From DAOQAK01 sp043801235 (GTDB lineage: Bacteria > Bacteroidota > Bacteroidia > Bacteroidales > CG2-30-32-10), in the NCBI GenBank assembly GCA_043801235.1, contig JAZDMF010000066.1:1-29364 (forward strand): 29,364 nucleotides of DNA. The letters are read 5' to 3'. A model generated the notes under the pieces. It was not told where the DNA came from. It was given only the letters and a program-made list of their open reading frames with translations, and searched no databases. Shown one piece after another: positions 8,068-15,010 of the stretch. The position numbers and the translations under genes were made by a program. Within the stretch, counting starts at the first letter, position 1. The number at the start of each line of letters is the position of its first letter.

Positions 8068-10560
8068 TTACTCCTGGTAGTAAACCCTTTTAACCCTTCT
8101 CGAAACACTGGTCAGCACTTCGTAAGGAATGGTCTCCATGTCGTTGGCGAATTCGGAGATGGGATATTCAGGTCCGAAAACAATAACATCATCGCCTTCT
8201 TCAGCATGAATATCTGTGATGTCGATCATGCACATGTCCATACAAATGTTGCCAACGATATTTGCAAAGCGCCCGTTGATATAAAGCTTTCCGCGTCCGT
8301 TGCCTAATTTGCGGTTCAGCCCGTCGGCATAACCGATGGGAACTGTAGCTGTGCGCATATCGCGGGGAGCCTTCCATTTTCTGCCATAGCCAATGGATTC
8401 ACCTTTGGGAATATTTTTAATTTGAGAGATCACAGTTTTTAGCGTACTCACATTCTGAAGCAGCATTTGTTCCTGTTCGTTTGAAGCTACCCCGTAAAGT
8501 CCGATACCAAGGCGAACCATTTCGAACTGAGCATGACGGAAACGGGTGATACCTGCAGAATTCAGTATATGACGAAGAACAGGATAATCAAATTGTGATT
8601 GGATGTATGCACTCATCTCAGTAAATTCGGCTATTTGAAAAAGGGTAAAATTATCCTGCTCCGGATCTTCACTGGCAGCAAGGTGCGAGAACACCGATTT
8701 GATTACAATATTTTTATTCTGCTTAATACGTTCGGCTAACCGGTCCATGTCGGTTTTTTCGAAACCAAGCCTGTGCATGCCGGTATCAAGCTTGATGTGG
8801 ACGTATGCCTTTTTATCAGTGTCCTTATAATTGCGCGAAACGGCTTCTTCAAAAAGATCCAGTATCCTGAAACTGTATATTTCAGCTTCAAGATCATATT
8901 TCAGCATGGCATCAAAGCTTTGTTCTTCCGGATTCATCACCATGATAGGTGCTGTAATACCTGCCTTACGCAATTCAACACCTTCATCGGTATATGCTAC
9001 CGACATGTAATCAGCCTGGTGATACTGAAGAATATTTGCAATTTCATAACTGCCGCTTCCGTATGAAAAAGCTTTCACCATTGTCATGAGCTTGGTCTCT
9101 GGCTCTAATAAACTGCGGTAATAATTCAGATTATGAACCAGGGCGTTCAGGTTTATTTCAAGAACCGTTTCATGCGCTTTTTGCTGAAGCGCTTTCCCTA
9201 TCCTTTCAAACTTGAAGATACGCGCGCCTTTCAGGAGTATGGTCTCATTATGGAATTCGGAAAAAGGAAAATCTTTCATGAAATCGACAGTAGCGTTGTA
9301 AAACATTTTTTCGATATGAAATTTTTCCTTCTGCCTGCTTATCGCTTTTCCTATTCCTATAAGCCTGTCAATTTTTTTATTTAAAAGAAGTCCTGCCACA
9401 TCGGAATAAAGATCGTCTTCATTCCTGCCGCTTTGCAGGATATCGGAGAGTATTATGGTTTTTTTTCTGTGCTGTTTCTGCTGATTCAGAAAATCAATGG
9501 CAATGCTCAGCGAATTAAGATCGGAATTATAGCTGTCGTTGATGACTGAACAATTATTTATTCCTTCTTTAAGTTCGAGGCGCATGGCTACAGGCGAAAG
9601 AATACTCATCCGTTTCGCAATAGTGTCGTTATCAAAACCTAAAAACAGCATTGTGGCCCAGCAATGAATGGCATTTTCAGTGGAAGCATCATCGGAATAT
9701 GGAATGGTAATAAGGATTTTTTCATTCTTAAACATTCCTTCAATAGTCGTTTTATTACTTCTGCGGCTGATATTCTTTATGCCGAGGTTTGCATTGGTTT
9801 TAAAACTCCATGTAAATGTTTTAATGTTCCTGAGCGATTCAAACTGTGCAATTCTTTCTTTTATTTCAAGGTAATCGGAACAATAAATAAGTGTATTCAC
9901 CTTGGTGAACAGTTTCAGTTTTTCTGCCGTCTTCTGTATAATGTTGATGAAGTTTTCATCATGCGCCTGACCTATGTTTGTAAATATACCGATGGTGGGC
10001 TGAATGATGGCCTGCAGTTTATCCATTTCATCGCTTTCAGAAATGCCTGCTTCAAAAATAGCCAGTTCATGTTCGGCATCCATTTGCCACACGCTTAGCG
10101 GAACGCCAATCTGAGAGTTAAAACTTTTAGGACTGCGTACAATTTTTTTGTCATCGCTCAGCAGTTGGAAAAGCCATTCCTTGACGATGGTTTTACCGTT
10201 ACTTCCGGTGATTCCAATAACAGGTATGTTGAATTTTTTCCTGTGGAAAGCGCCAAGCGCCTGAAGTGCGGGAAGTGTGTTTTTTACTTTTACAAAGTTT
10301 GCATCAGCACAGTTCTTCATGCAATCTGTTTCCTGCGAAATCACAAAATTCCTGACGCCTTTCTCGTAAAGCTCCTCAATGTATTTATGACCGTTATTGC
10401 GTTTGGTGACTATGGAAAAAAAGAGAGAATTATCGGGCGATATCAGTTTGCGGCTGTCAATCACCAACTGTTTGATAACAGCTTCGGGCGAAGCGGCCTG
10501 CACTATTTCGCCTTTGATGATCTTTGCTATTTCGCTGATTTTGTATGCCGGAGAAGTCAT
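8068..10560 (-). CDS. murF-alr: Bifunctional UDP-N-acetylmuramoyl-tripeptide:D-Ala-D-Ala ligase / alanine racemase
   Basis: Cytoplasmic peptidoglycan-precursor enzyme of 830 aa that joins two steps. MurF adds D-Ala-D-Ala to the UDP-MurNAc-tripeptide; the racemase makes the D-Ala. The MurF half is residues ~1-455, with the ATP-binding loop GITGSNGKT (116-124), the central MRLE (326-329) and NDSYNS (341-346). The racemase half is ~465-830: LEINLNALVHNL, MVKAFSYG with the PLP Lys496, the catalytic Tyr in SIGYGRKW, and PIGYADG and GNICMDM near the end. This fusion is known and common in Bacteroidota, so it is not new. Both active sites look intact. It is separated from pdxA by 395 bp of repeat-rich sequence and so probably has its own promoter, which I could not place with confidence. 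Confidence 0.96.
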   Translation of the reverse strand: MTSPAYKISEIAKIIKGEIVQAASPEAVIKQLVIDSRKLISPDNSLFFSIVTKRNNGHKYIEELYEKGVRNFVISQETDCMKNCADANFVKVKNTLPALQALGAFHRKKFNIPVIGITGSNGKTIVKEWLFQLLSDDKKIVRSPKSFNSQIGVPLSVWQMDAEHELAIFEAGISESDEMDKLQAIIQPTIGIFTNIGQAHDENFINIIQKTAEKLKLFTKVNTLIYCSDYLEIKERIAQFESLRNIKTFTWSFKTNANLGIKNISRRSNKTTIEGMFKNEKILITIPYSDDASTENAIHCWATMLFLGFDNDTIAKRMSILSPVAMRLELKEGINNCSVINDSYNSDLNSLSIAIDFLNQQKQHRKKTIILSDILQSGRNEDDLYSDVAGLLLNKKIDRLIGIGKAISRQKEKFHIEKMFYNATVDFMKDFPFSEFHNETILLKGARIFKFERIGKALQQKAHETVLEINLNALVHNLNYYRSLLEPETKLMTMVKAFSYGSGSYEIANILQYHQADYMSVAYTDEGVELRKAGITAPIMVMNPEEQSFDAMLKYDLEAEIYSFRILDLFEEAVSRNYKDTDKKAYVHIKLDTGMHRLGFEKTDMDRLAERIKQNKNIVIKSVFSHLAASEDPEQDNFTLFQIAEFTEMSAYIQSQFDYPVLRHILNSAGITRFRHAQFEMVRLGIGLYGVASNEQEQMLLQNVSTLKTVISQIKNIPKGESIGYGRKWKAPRDMRTATVPIGYADGLNRKLGNGRGKLYINGRFANIVGNICMDMCMIDITDIHAEEGDDVIVFGPEYPISEFANDMETIPYEVLTSVSRRVKRVYYQE

Positions 10561-10955
10561 TTTTTTATTACGTGTTATGTTAAACGTAAGTTCGTTACAA
10601 ATTAATTTCTAATATCCAATCTGCCTTGCCGCAAACCTGAGTAATGGAAGTCTGAGAAATGTCACACTGAGGGGTAATTTTTTATAAAAAAACAATATAA
10701 ATGACGTTTTATTCAAGTTCGATATTCAAAATTCGTTATTCATTATTCATTATTTATTTCGTTCAATGTTAGTTATTTAGAAAAATACGTCAATGGTAGT
10801 ATTGTCCAGCTGAGTTCATCGAAGCCTTGCCGAAGTGTGATCGAAGCCATTTTGAAAGCAGGCTGGAAATATTGAATGATGAATGTAAACTTATATATCG
10901 GAAATTCGATATTCATTATTGATTTGTTTCATTTCAAAAATATGAATAAAAAATT
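10561..10955. repeat. 395-bp gap with degenerate GATATTCATTATTC repeats (intergenic island D)
   Basis: No gene is seen here. The 11-mer TTCGATATTCA occurs twice in direct orientation (10718-10728 and 10905-10915). Around these lie ATTCATTATTCATTATT at 10738-10754 and an inverted match, ATATTGAATGATGAATG, at 10870-10886. The middle (10815-10855) carries CATCGAAGCC / GATCGAAGCC, wording like the element at 18313-18447. The promoter of murF-alr must lie in the right-to-left reading of the first ~100 bp, but no box matches the consensus well. Confidence 0.5.
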
Positions 10956-12050
10956 TCATATAACTAACTTAGGTTCGCTGCCGGGCCTTTCTTCATCCTG
11001 TATCGTAATTTTAAGCGGATTGGTTGTAAGGTGTTTGTACATTCTGCGGTTGCGGCATATATCGACTGCCAGATACAATGCTTCGCGGAATGATTCGGGA
11101 GAAGATTGATTTTTCCCTGCCAGATCGTATGCAGTACCGTGTGCGGGAGATGTGCGCACAATGGGCAATCCTGCTGTGTAATTCACTCCCGTATCAAAAG
11201 AAAGTGTTTTGAAAGGGATTAAACCCTGATCATGATACATTGCAAGAACGGCATCAAACTTTGTGAAAGATGATGATCCGAAGAATCCATCGGCGGAATA
11301 CGGGCCGAAAGCAAAGATGCCTTCATCCTTAGCTTTTTTAATTGCAGGAATAATAATATTTGTTTCTTCATTCCCAAGAACACCGTTATCACCTGCATGA
11401 GGATTTAATCCGAAAACAGCGATACGCGCTCTTCTTATTCCGAAATCTTTTAGCAATGATTCATGCAGAATTTTAATCTTGCTGTAAATAAGTTGTTCCG
11501 TTAAAACATTTGGGACTTCCTTTAGTGCAATATGCCCGGTGACAACGCCAATACGGATATTATTACTCACCATCAGCATCAGAAAATCTTTAATCCCGAA
11601 TTTTTCGGCAAGGTATTCTGTATGCCCCGGAAAATTGAAATTCTGCGATTGTATGTTTTTCTTATTGATGGGCGCGGTAACCAGAGCATCAATATGTTTG
11701 TGTTTCAGGTCTTCAACCGCAGTTTCCAGTGAAAGAAGCGATAATTGTCCTGCTATTTCAGTGGATAATCCAAGATCAATTTTTACCTCTTTATCATAAA
11801 CATTGATAATATTAGACCTGCGGGATATAGCGACTTCGGCGTTTTTTACAAGGTTCAGATTGAAATCGGGAATGTCGAGGGTTTTGCGGTGATAGGACGC
11901 AACCTTGGAAGAGCCGTACACAATGGGTGTGCACATCTCCAGGACGCGTGGATTAGCGAGGGTTTTAATAATAACTTCATATCCAATGCCGTTAATATCG
12001 CCCTGTGATATTCCTATTTTAAAGCGTTCGTCTTGTTCCGGTTTTGTCAT
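10956..12050 (-). CDS. pdxA: 4-hydroxythreonine-4-phosphate dehydrogenase
   Basis: Cytoplasmic, metal- and NAD-dependent enzyme of DXP-dependent pyridoxal-phosphate synthesis; it oxidises 4-phosphohydroxy-L-threonine before condensation by PdxJ. The start chosen is the ATG at 12050 (MTKPEQDERFKIGIS), giving 364 aa. An ATG at 12095 would add 15 unconserved residues and overlap the upstream gene by 13 bp. Family marks are GDINGIGYEVIIKTL at the N-terminus and the three metal-site histidine motifs NFPGHTEY, NPHAGDNG and MYHDQGLIPFK, followed by RTSPAHGTAYDLAG. It lies 32 bp downstream of the M17 aminopeptidase gene and is probably co-transcribed with it. Confidence 0.95.
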   Translation of the reverse strand: MTKPEQDERFKIGISQGDINGIGYEVIIKTLANPRVLEMCTPIVYGSSKVASYHRKTLDIPDFNLNLVKNAEVAISRRSNIINVYDKEVKIDLGLSTEIAGQLSLLSLETAVEDLKHKHIDALVTAPINKKNIQSQNFNFPGHTEYLAEKFGIKDFLMLMVSNNIRIGVVTGHIALKEVPNVLTEQLIYSKIKILHESLLKDFGIRRARIAVFGLNPHAGDNGVLGNEETNIIIPAIKKAKDEGIFAFGPYSADGFFGSSSFTKFDAVLAMYHDQGLIPFKTLSFDTGVNYTAGLPIVRTSPAHGTAYDLAGKNQSSPESFREALYLAVDICRNRRMYKHLTTNPLKITIQDEERPGSEPKLVI

Positions 12051-12082
12051 AACTGTATCATTTTTTATTCTGGTGCAGCATT

Positions 12083-13531
12083 TTATTTCCTGCATTTGTT
12101 TTTAATGAAATCGAATAATATTCTTACGCCAAATCCTGTACCGCCCTGCCCGCGGTAACTGTCGCGGGTTTCCATGAATGCCGGTCCGGCGATATCAAGA
12201 TGTATCCATGGGTAACCGGTAAAATGTTCAAGAAACTTAGCGGCAGTGATGGCTCCTGCATAGGGGCCGCCGATATTCTTCATATCGGCAATTTCTGATT
12301 TAAGCAATTCTTTATAATCATCCCACATGGGAAATTCCACAATCCGCTCGCAAACTGCATTACCCGAATCCATCAGGCCGGTCATAAATTTCCGGTGATC
12401 TTTTCCCATGCCCACCATGGCGTATTTGCCTACGGCTGCATGCGCCGAACCTGTAAGTGTGGCAAGATCGATTACCAATTCAGGATTGTATTTTTTAGCG
12501 TAGCTGAGTGCGTCGGCAAGAATCATCCTTCCTTCGGCATCGGTATTTAAAACTTCAACGGTGGTGCCGTCGTACATCTCCACTATGTCGCCCGGAACAT
12601 AAGCGTTTCCATCAGGGCGGTTATCGGTTGAAGGAATCAGTCCAACCACGTATACAGGTAGTTTTGCTTTGGCAATGGCATGAATTGCACCTATTACAGC
12701 AGCAGCACCCGACATATCGCATTTCATGGTTTCCATGGACTGCCAGGGTTTCAGGCATAGCCCACCTGTATCGTAAACCAGTCCTTTGCCAACAAATACA
12801 TAAGGTTTTTTATTAACATGCCTTGCAGGTTTCCATTCAATAACGGTAAATGTAGGAGGGTCGATGCTTCCTTTATTTACAGCAAGAAGGCCTCCCATTT
12901 TTAAAGTCTCTATTTTATTTTTGTTCATTACTTCCACCTTGGCGCCTGCGGTACGGCATATCTTTTCAGATTCCTCGGCAAGTTTCATTGCATTCAGGTA
13001 AGAAACAGGTTCGTTAACAAGATCCCTGCTTTTAAATACGGAATCGATTATGATATTGAGTTCCCGTATTTTTTCTGTTGTAACTTTTTTTGAAAAAACA
13101 GAAATTGTTTCCAGTGTATTGAATGATTTTCGGGAATCTTTGCCCTTTTTATATTTATTAAACTGATAATTTCCAAGCGCAAGGCCTTCAGCAAAAGCTG
13201 CTGTAATGTCGGCATGGCCATGAACATCCGTGATCAGAATTTTCTGAATTTTCTGAATGTTTATTTTCTGAAGAAGCTTGTCGGCGGTCTTGCGGTAATA
13301 TTCCTGTATTTCGTGACCTTGTTTTTTTTTGTCAGGAAAAATAATAAAATCCCATTTTTTCAGACGGTTAAAAGAAAATACGCGGGTTTCGTTCTTAGAA
13401 GACTGTGCGGAGATATATGAAATTTCTTCTTTTGAAAAGCCGTATCCTGTGAGTTTTTCAGAAGAATCAGCAAGATATATTATGCTTCCTGCAGGGGAAT
13501 ATTTTTCAGTTTTTTCAATGCCTTTGAACAT
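12083..13531 (-). CDS. M17 family leucyl aminopeptidase
   Basis: Cytoplasmic two-metal aminopeptidase of 482 aa (PepA/LAP family) that removes N-terminal residues from short peptides. The residues that bind metal or act in catalysis in E. coli PepA (K270, D275, K282, D293, D353, E355, R357) match K249, D254, K261, D272, D331, E333 and R335 here, the last three within NTDAEGR. The N-terminal ~160 residues are the poorly conserved M17 N-domain. The C-terminus has YRGQGGTGFGVRIL. All sites are intact. The gene is divergent from mqnC and heads a likely operon with pdxA. It would complete breakdown of the peptides released by the exported M28 and S46 enzymes encoded nearby. Confidence 0.95.
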   Translation of the reverse strand: MFKGIEKTEKYSPAGSIIYLADSSEKLTGYGFSKEEISYISAQSSKNETRVFSFNRLKKWDFIIFPDKKKQGHEIQEYYRKTADKLLQKINIQKIQKILITDVHGHADITAAFAEGLALGNYQFNKYKKGKDSRKSFNTLETISVFSKKVTTEKIRELNIIIDSVFKSRDLVNEPVSYLNAMKLAEESEKICRTAGAKVEVMNKNKIETLKMGGLLAVNKGSIDPPTFTVIEWKPARHVNKKPYVFVGKGLVYDTGGLCLKPWQSMETMKCDMSGAAAVIGAIHAIAKAKLPVYVVGLIPSTDNRPDGNAYVPGDIVEMYDGTTVEVLNTDAEGRMILADALSYAKKYNPELVIDLATLTGSAHAAVGKYAMVGMGKDHRKFMTGLMDSGNAVCERIVEFPMWDDYKELLKSEIADMKNIGGPYAGAITAAKFLEHFTGYPWIHLDIAGPAFMETRDSYRGQGGTGFGVRILFDFIKNKCRK

Positions 13532-13565
13532 ATATGATTAATTTTGAAAAATCTTAAAAGGATTA

Positions 13566-13587
13566 CCACATAGTGGCCGCTGTGTGG
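13566..13587. promoter_or_regulatory. 22-bp dyad-symmetric element, candidate operator
   Basis: In the 112-bp divergent gap between the M17 gene and mqnC, CCACATAGTGG is followed directly by CCGCTGTGTGG. The two halves are reverse complements except at two position pairs, which would be G-U pairs in a plus-strand RNA. The dyad abuts the candidate -7 box of the M17 gene, so it would cover the start of that transcript. A repressor site is an inference from geometry only. Confidence 0.45.
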
Positions 13588-13595
13588 CAAATTTA
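13588..13595 (-). promoter_or_regulatory. Candidate -7 element for the M17 aminopeptidase-pdxA operon
   Basis: The minus strand reads TAAATTTG, fitting TAnnTTTG, about 57 bp upstream of the ATG at 13531. The expected -33 position shows no TTG at 19-21 bp (nearest is an ATG-type match), so support is partial. Confidence 0.35.
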
Positions 13596-13643
13596 CAAAT
13601 ACTGCTCACATTCGGGTCATAAAATTAAATAATTTGCTTGCTG

Positions 13644-14747
13644 ATGTTTCCTGATGAGAAAAAACTTTTTGAAAAAGCCATGAATTATGGCTCCCTCAAT
13701 GCCGATGAAGGCCTCTTCCTTTATGAGAAATCCTCAACGCCTTCACTAATGTTTGTGGCGAATGAGATCAGGAAGGAAAAAGTTCCGGGTAATAAAGTAA
13801 CATGGATGATTGACAGAAATGTGAATATTACCAATGTTTGTGTTTCAGCCTGTTTATTCTGTAATTTTCATTGTTCTCCTTCAAGTAAAAAAGCATATAT
13901 AACTTCTGTTGATCAATATGTCAGGAAAATAAAAGAAATGAAAGAGTTGGGCGGAAACCAACTGTTAATGCAGGGTGGATTGCATCCCGATCTTGATCTG
14001 GAATTTTATAAAACATTATTCCACAAATTAAAAAATATTTTTCCCGGCCTGAAACTTCATGCCCTGGGACCTCCTGAAATAGTTTTTCTTAGCGAAAAAA
14101 GCGGCAAATCATTCAGCAAAGTTCTTCAGGAATTACTCAATGCCGGTCTTGATTCTCTTCCCGGAGCCGGGGCTGAAATTTTATCGGACAGGGTGCGTAA
14201 AATAGTGTCGAAAAAAAAATGCAGCGCAAAGCAATGGCTCGATGTGATGAGGGCTGCACATAAGCTGAGAATGCTTACTTCGGCTACCATGATGTTCGGA
14301 CATGCAGAAACAAAAAAAGAAAGGATAGAACATCTTATTTCTCTTCGTGAAGTACAGCAGGAAATGCCCGAAGATTCAGCAGGATTCATAGCTTTTATTC
14401 CATGGCCTTTTCAAAGCAAAGGAACTGTACTGAGTAAAAAATATGGCATACAGAATAATATATCAGCCGAAGAATACATACGGACCATTGCCATCAGCCG
14501 CATAATGCTTCCGAACATAAGGAATATACAGGCATCGTGGCTTACTGTGGGAAAAGATACTGCTCAGGTTTGCCTGCATTCCGGCGCCAACGATTTCGGC
14601 TCCATTATGATTGAAGAAAATGTGGTTTCGGTTGCGGGTGCTTCTTATAAATTCGATGCAGCAGGTATTATAAATGCCATTAAGGATGCAGGTTTTGAAC
14701 CGCAGCAAAGAAACCAGATGTACGAGCATCTTAAATTTTTAAAATGA
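13644..14747 (+). CDS. mqnC: Cyclic dehypoxanthine futalosine synthase (radical SAM)
   Basis: Radical SAM enzyme that cyclises dehypoxanthine futalosine in the futalosine route to menaquinone, the respiratory quinone. The ATG at 13644 gives 367 aa; a TTG two codons earlier is less likely. The [4Fe-4S] motif is C66-X3-C70-X2-C73 (NVCVSACLFC). Features that match MqnC rather than the related MqnE or CofG/H are LMQGGLHPDLDLEFY, LHALGPPEI, AGLDSLPGAGAEIL, TSATMMFGHAET, FIPWPFQ, RNIQASWLTVG and GANDFGSIMIEENVV. The loop after the third Cys (NFHCSPSSKKAYI) departs from the NFYR-like wording I know from the family. No other menaquinone gene is in the window, so the rest of the pathway must lie elsewhere. 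Confidence 0.93.
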   Translation: MFPDEKKLFEKAMNYGSLNADEGLFLYEKSSTPSLMFVANEIRKEKVPGNKVTWMIDRNVNITNVCVSACLFCNFHCSPSSKKAYITSVDQYVRKIKEMKELGGNQLLMQGGLHPDLDLEFYKTLFHKLKNIFPGLKLHALGPPEIVFLSEKSGKSFSKVLQELLNAGLDSLPGAGAEILSDRVRKIVSKKKCSAKQWLDVMRAAHKLRMLTSATMMFGHAETKKERIEHLISLREVQQEMPEDSAGFIAFIPWPFQSKGTVLSKKYGIQNNISAEEYIRTIAISRIMLPNIRNIQASWLTVGKDTAQVCLHSGANDFGSIMIEENVVSVAGASYKFDAAGIINAIKDAGFEPQQRNQMYEHLKFLK

Positions 14748-14770
14748 TATTTCAGGTGTAACTACTAACT

Positions 14771-14857
14771 CCACCGAAGTACGAATAAAATAACGAACAT
14801 ACGAAGCAATGAACCCTTCGTAATTCGTATGTTCGTAAAAAATTCGTACTTCGTTGG
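14771..14857. repeat. 87-bp two-stage hairpin built of CGAAGTACGAA / ACGAACATACGAA words
   Basis: The outer arms, 14771-14786 and 14842-14857, match at 15 of 16 positions. The inner arms ACGAACATACGAA (14793-14805) and TTCGTATGTTCGT (14824-14836) are perfect over 13 bp, with an 18-nt loop. The spacers between arms are 6 and 5 nt of mostly A. The element starts 23 bp after mqnC stops. It has no long T run, so it is either an atypical terminator or a dispersed palindromic element. The rest of the gap to 15010 is AT-rich; a TATTTTTG at 14916-14923 could be a -7 box for the next gene, but no -33 box fits. Confidence 0.75.
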
Positions 14858-15010
14858 AATAATGGATGAAGAAAACAACTGTTGAATAGTAATTTTTAGC
14901 TTGGGTATATTTTTTTATTTTTGTTAAATTATCTGTAAAATAAACAACCATATCGTTTTTTCTTACATCATATATAATATTTTTTGTAATTTAGTGTTTC
15001 ATTTCCTCAG

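Noticed and set aside
8068..10560. MurF-alanine racemase fusion as a novel fusion
   Set aside because: This bifunctional protein is already well known in Bacteroidota.
12508..12816. 102-aa plus-strand frame inside the M17 aminopeptidase gene
   Set aside because: It lies antisense to the conserved catalytic core including NTDAEGR, which is clearly the real coding strand.
14739..14951. 70-aa minus-strand open frame after mqnC
   Set aside because: Most of it is made by the 87-bp hairpin; it has no family resemblance and no promoter or start context.
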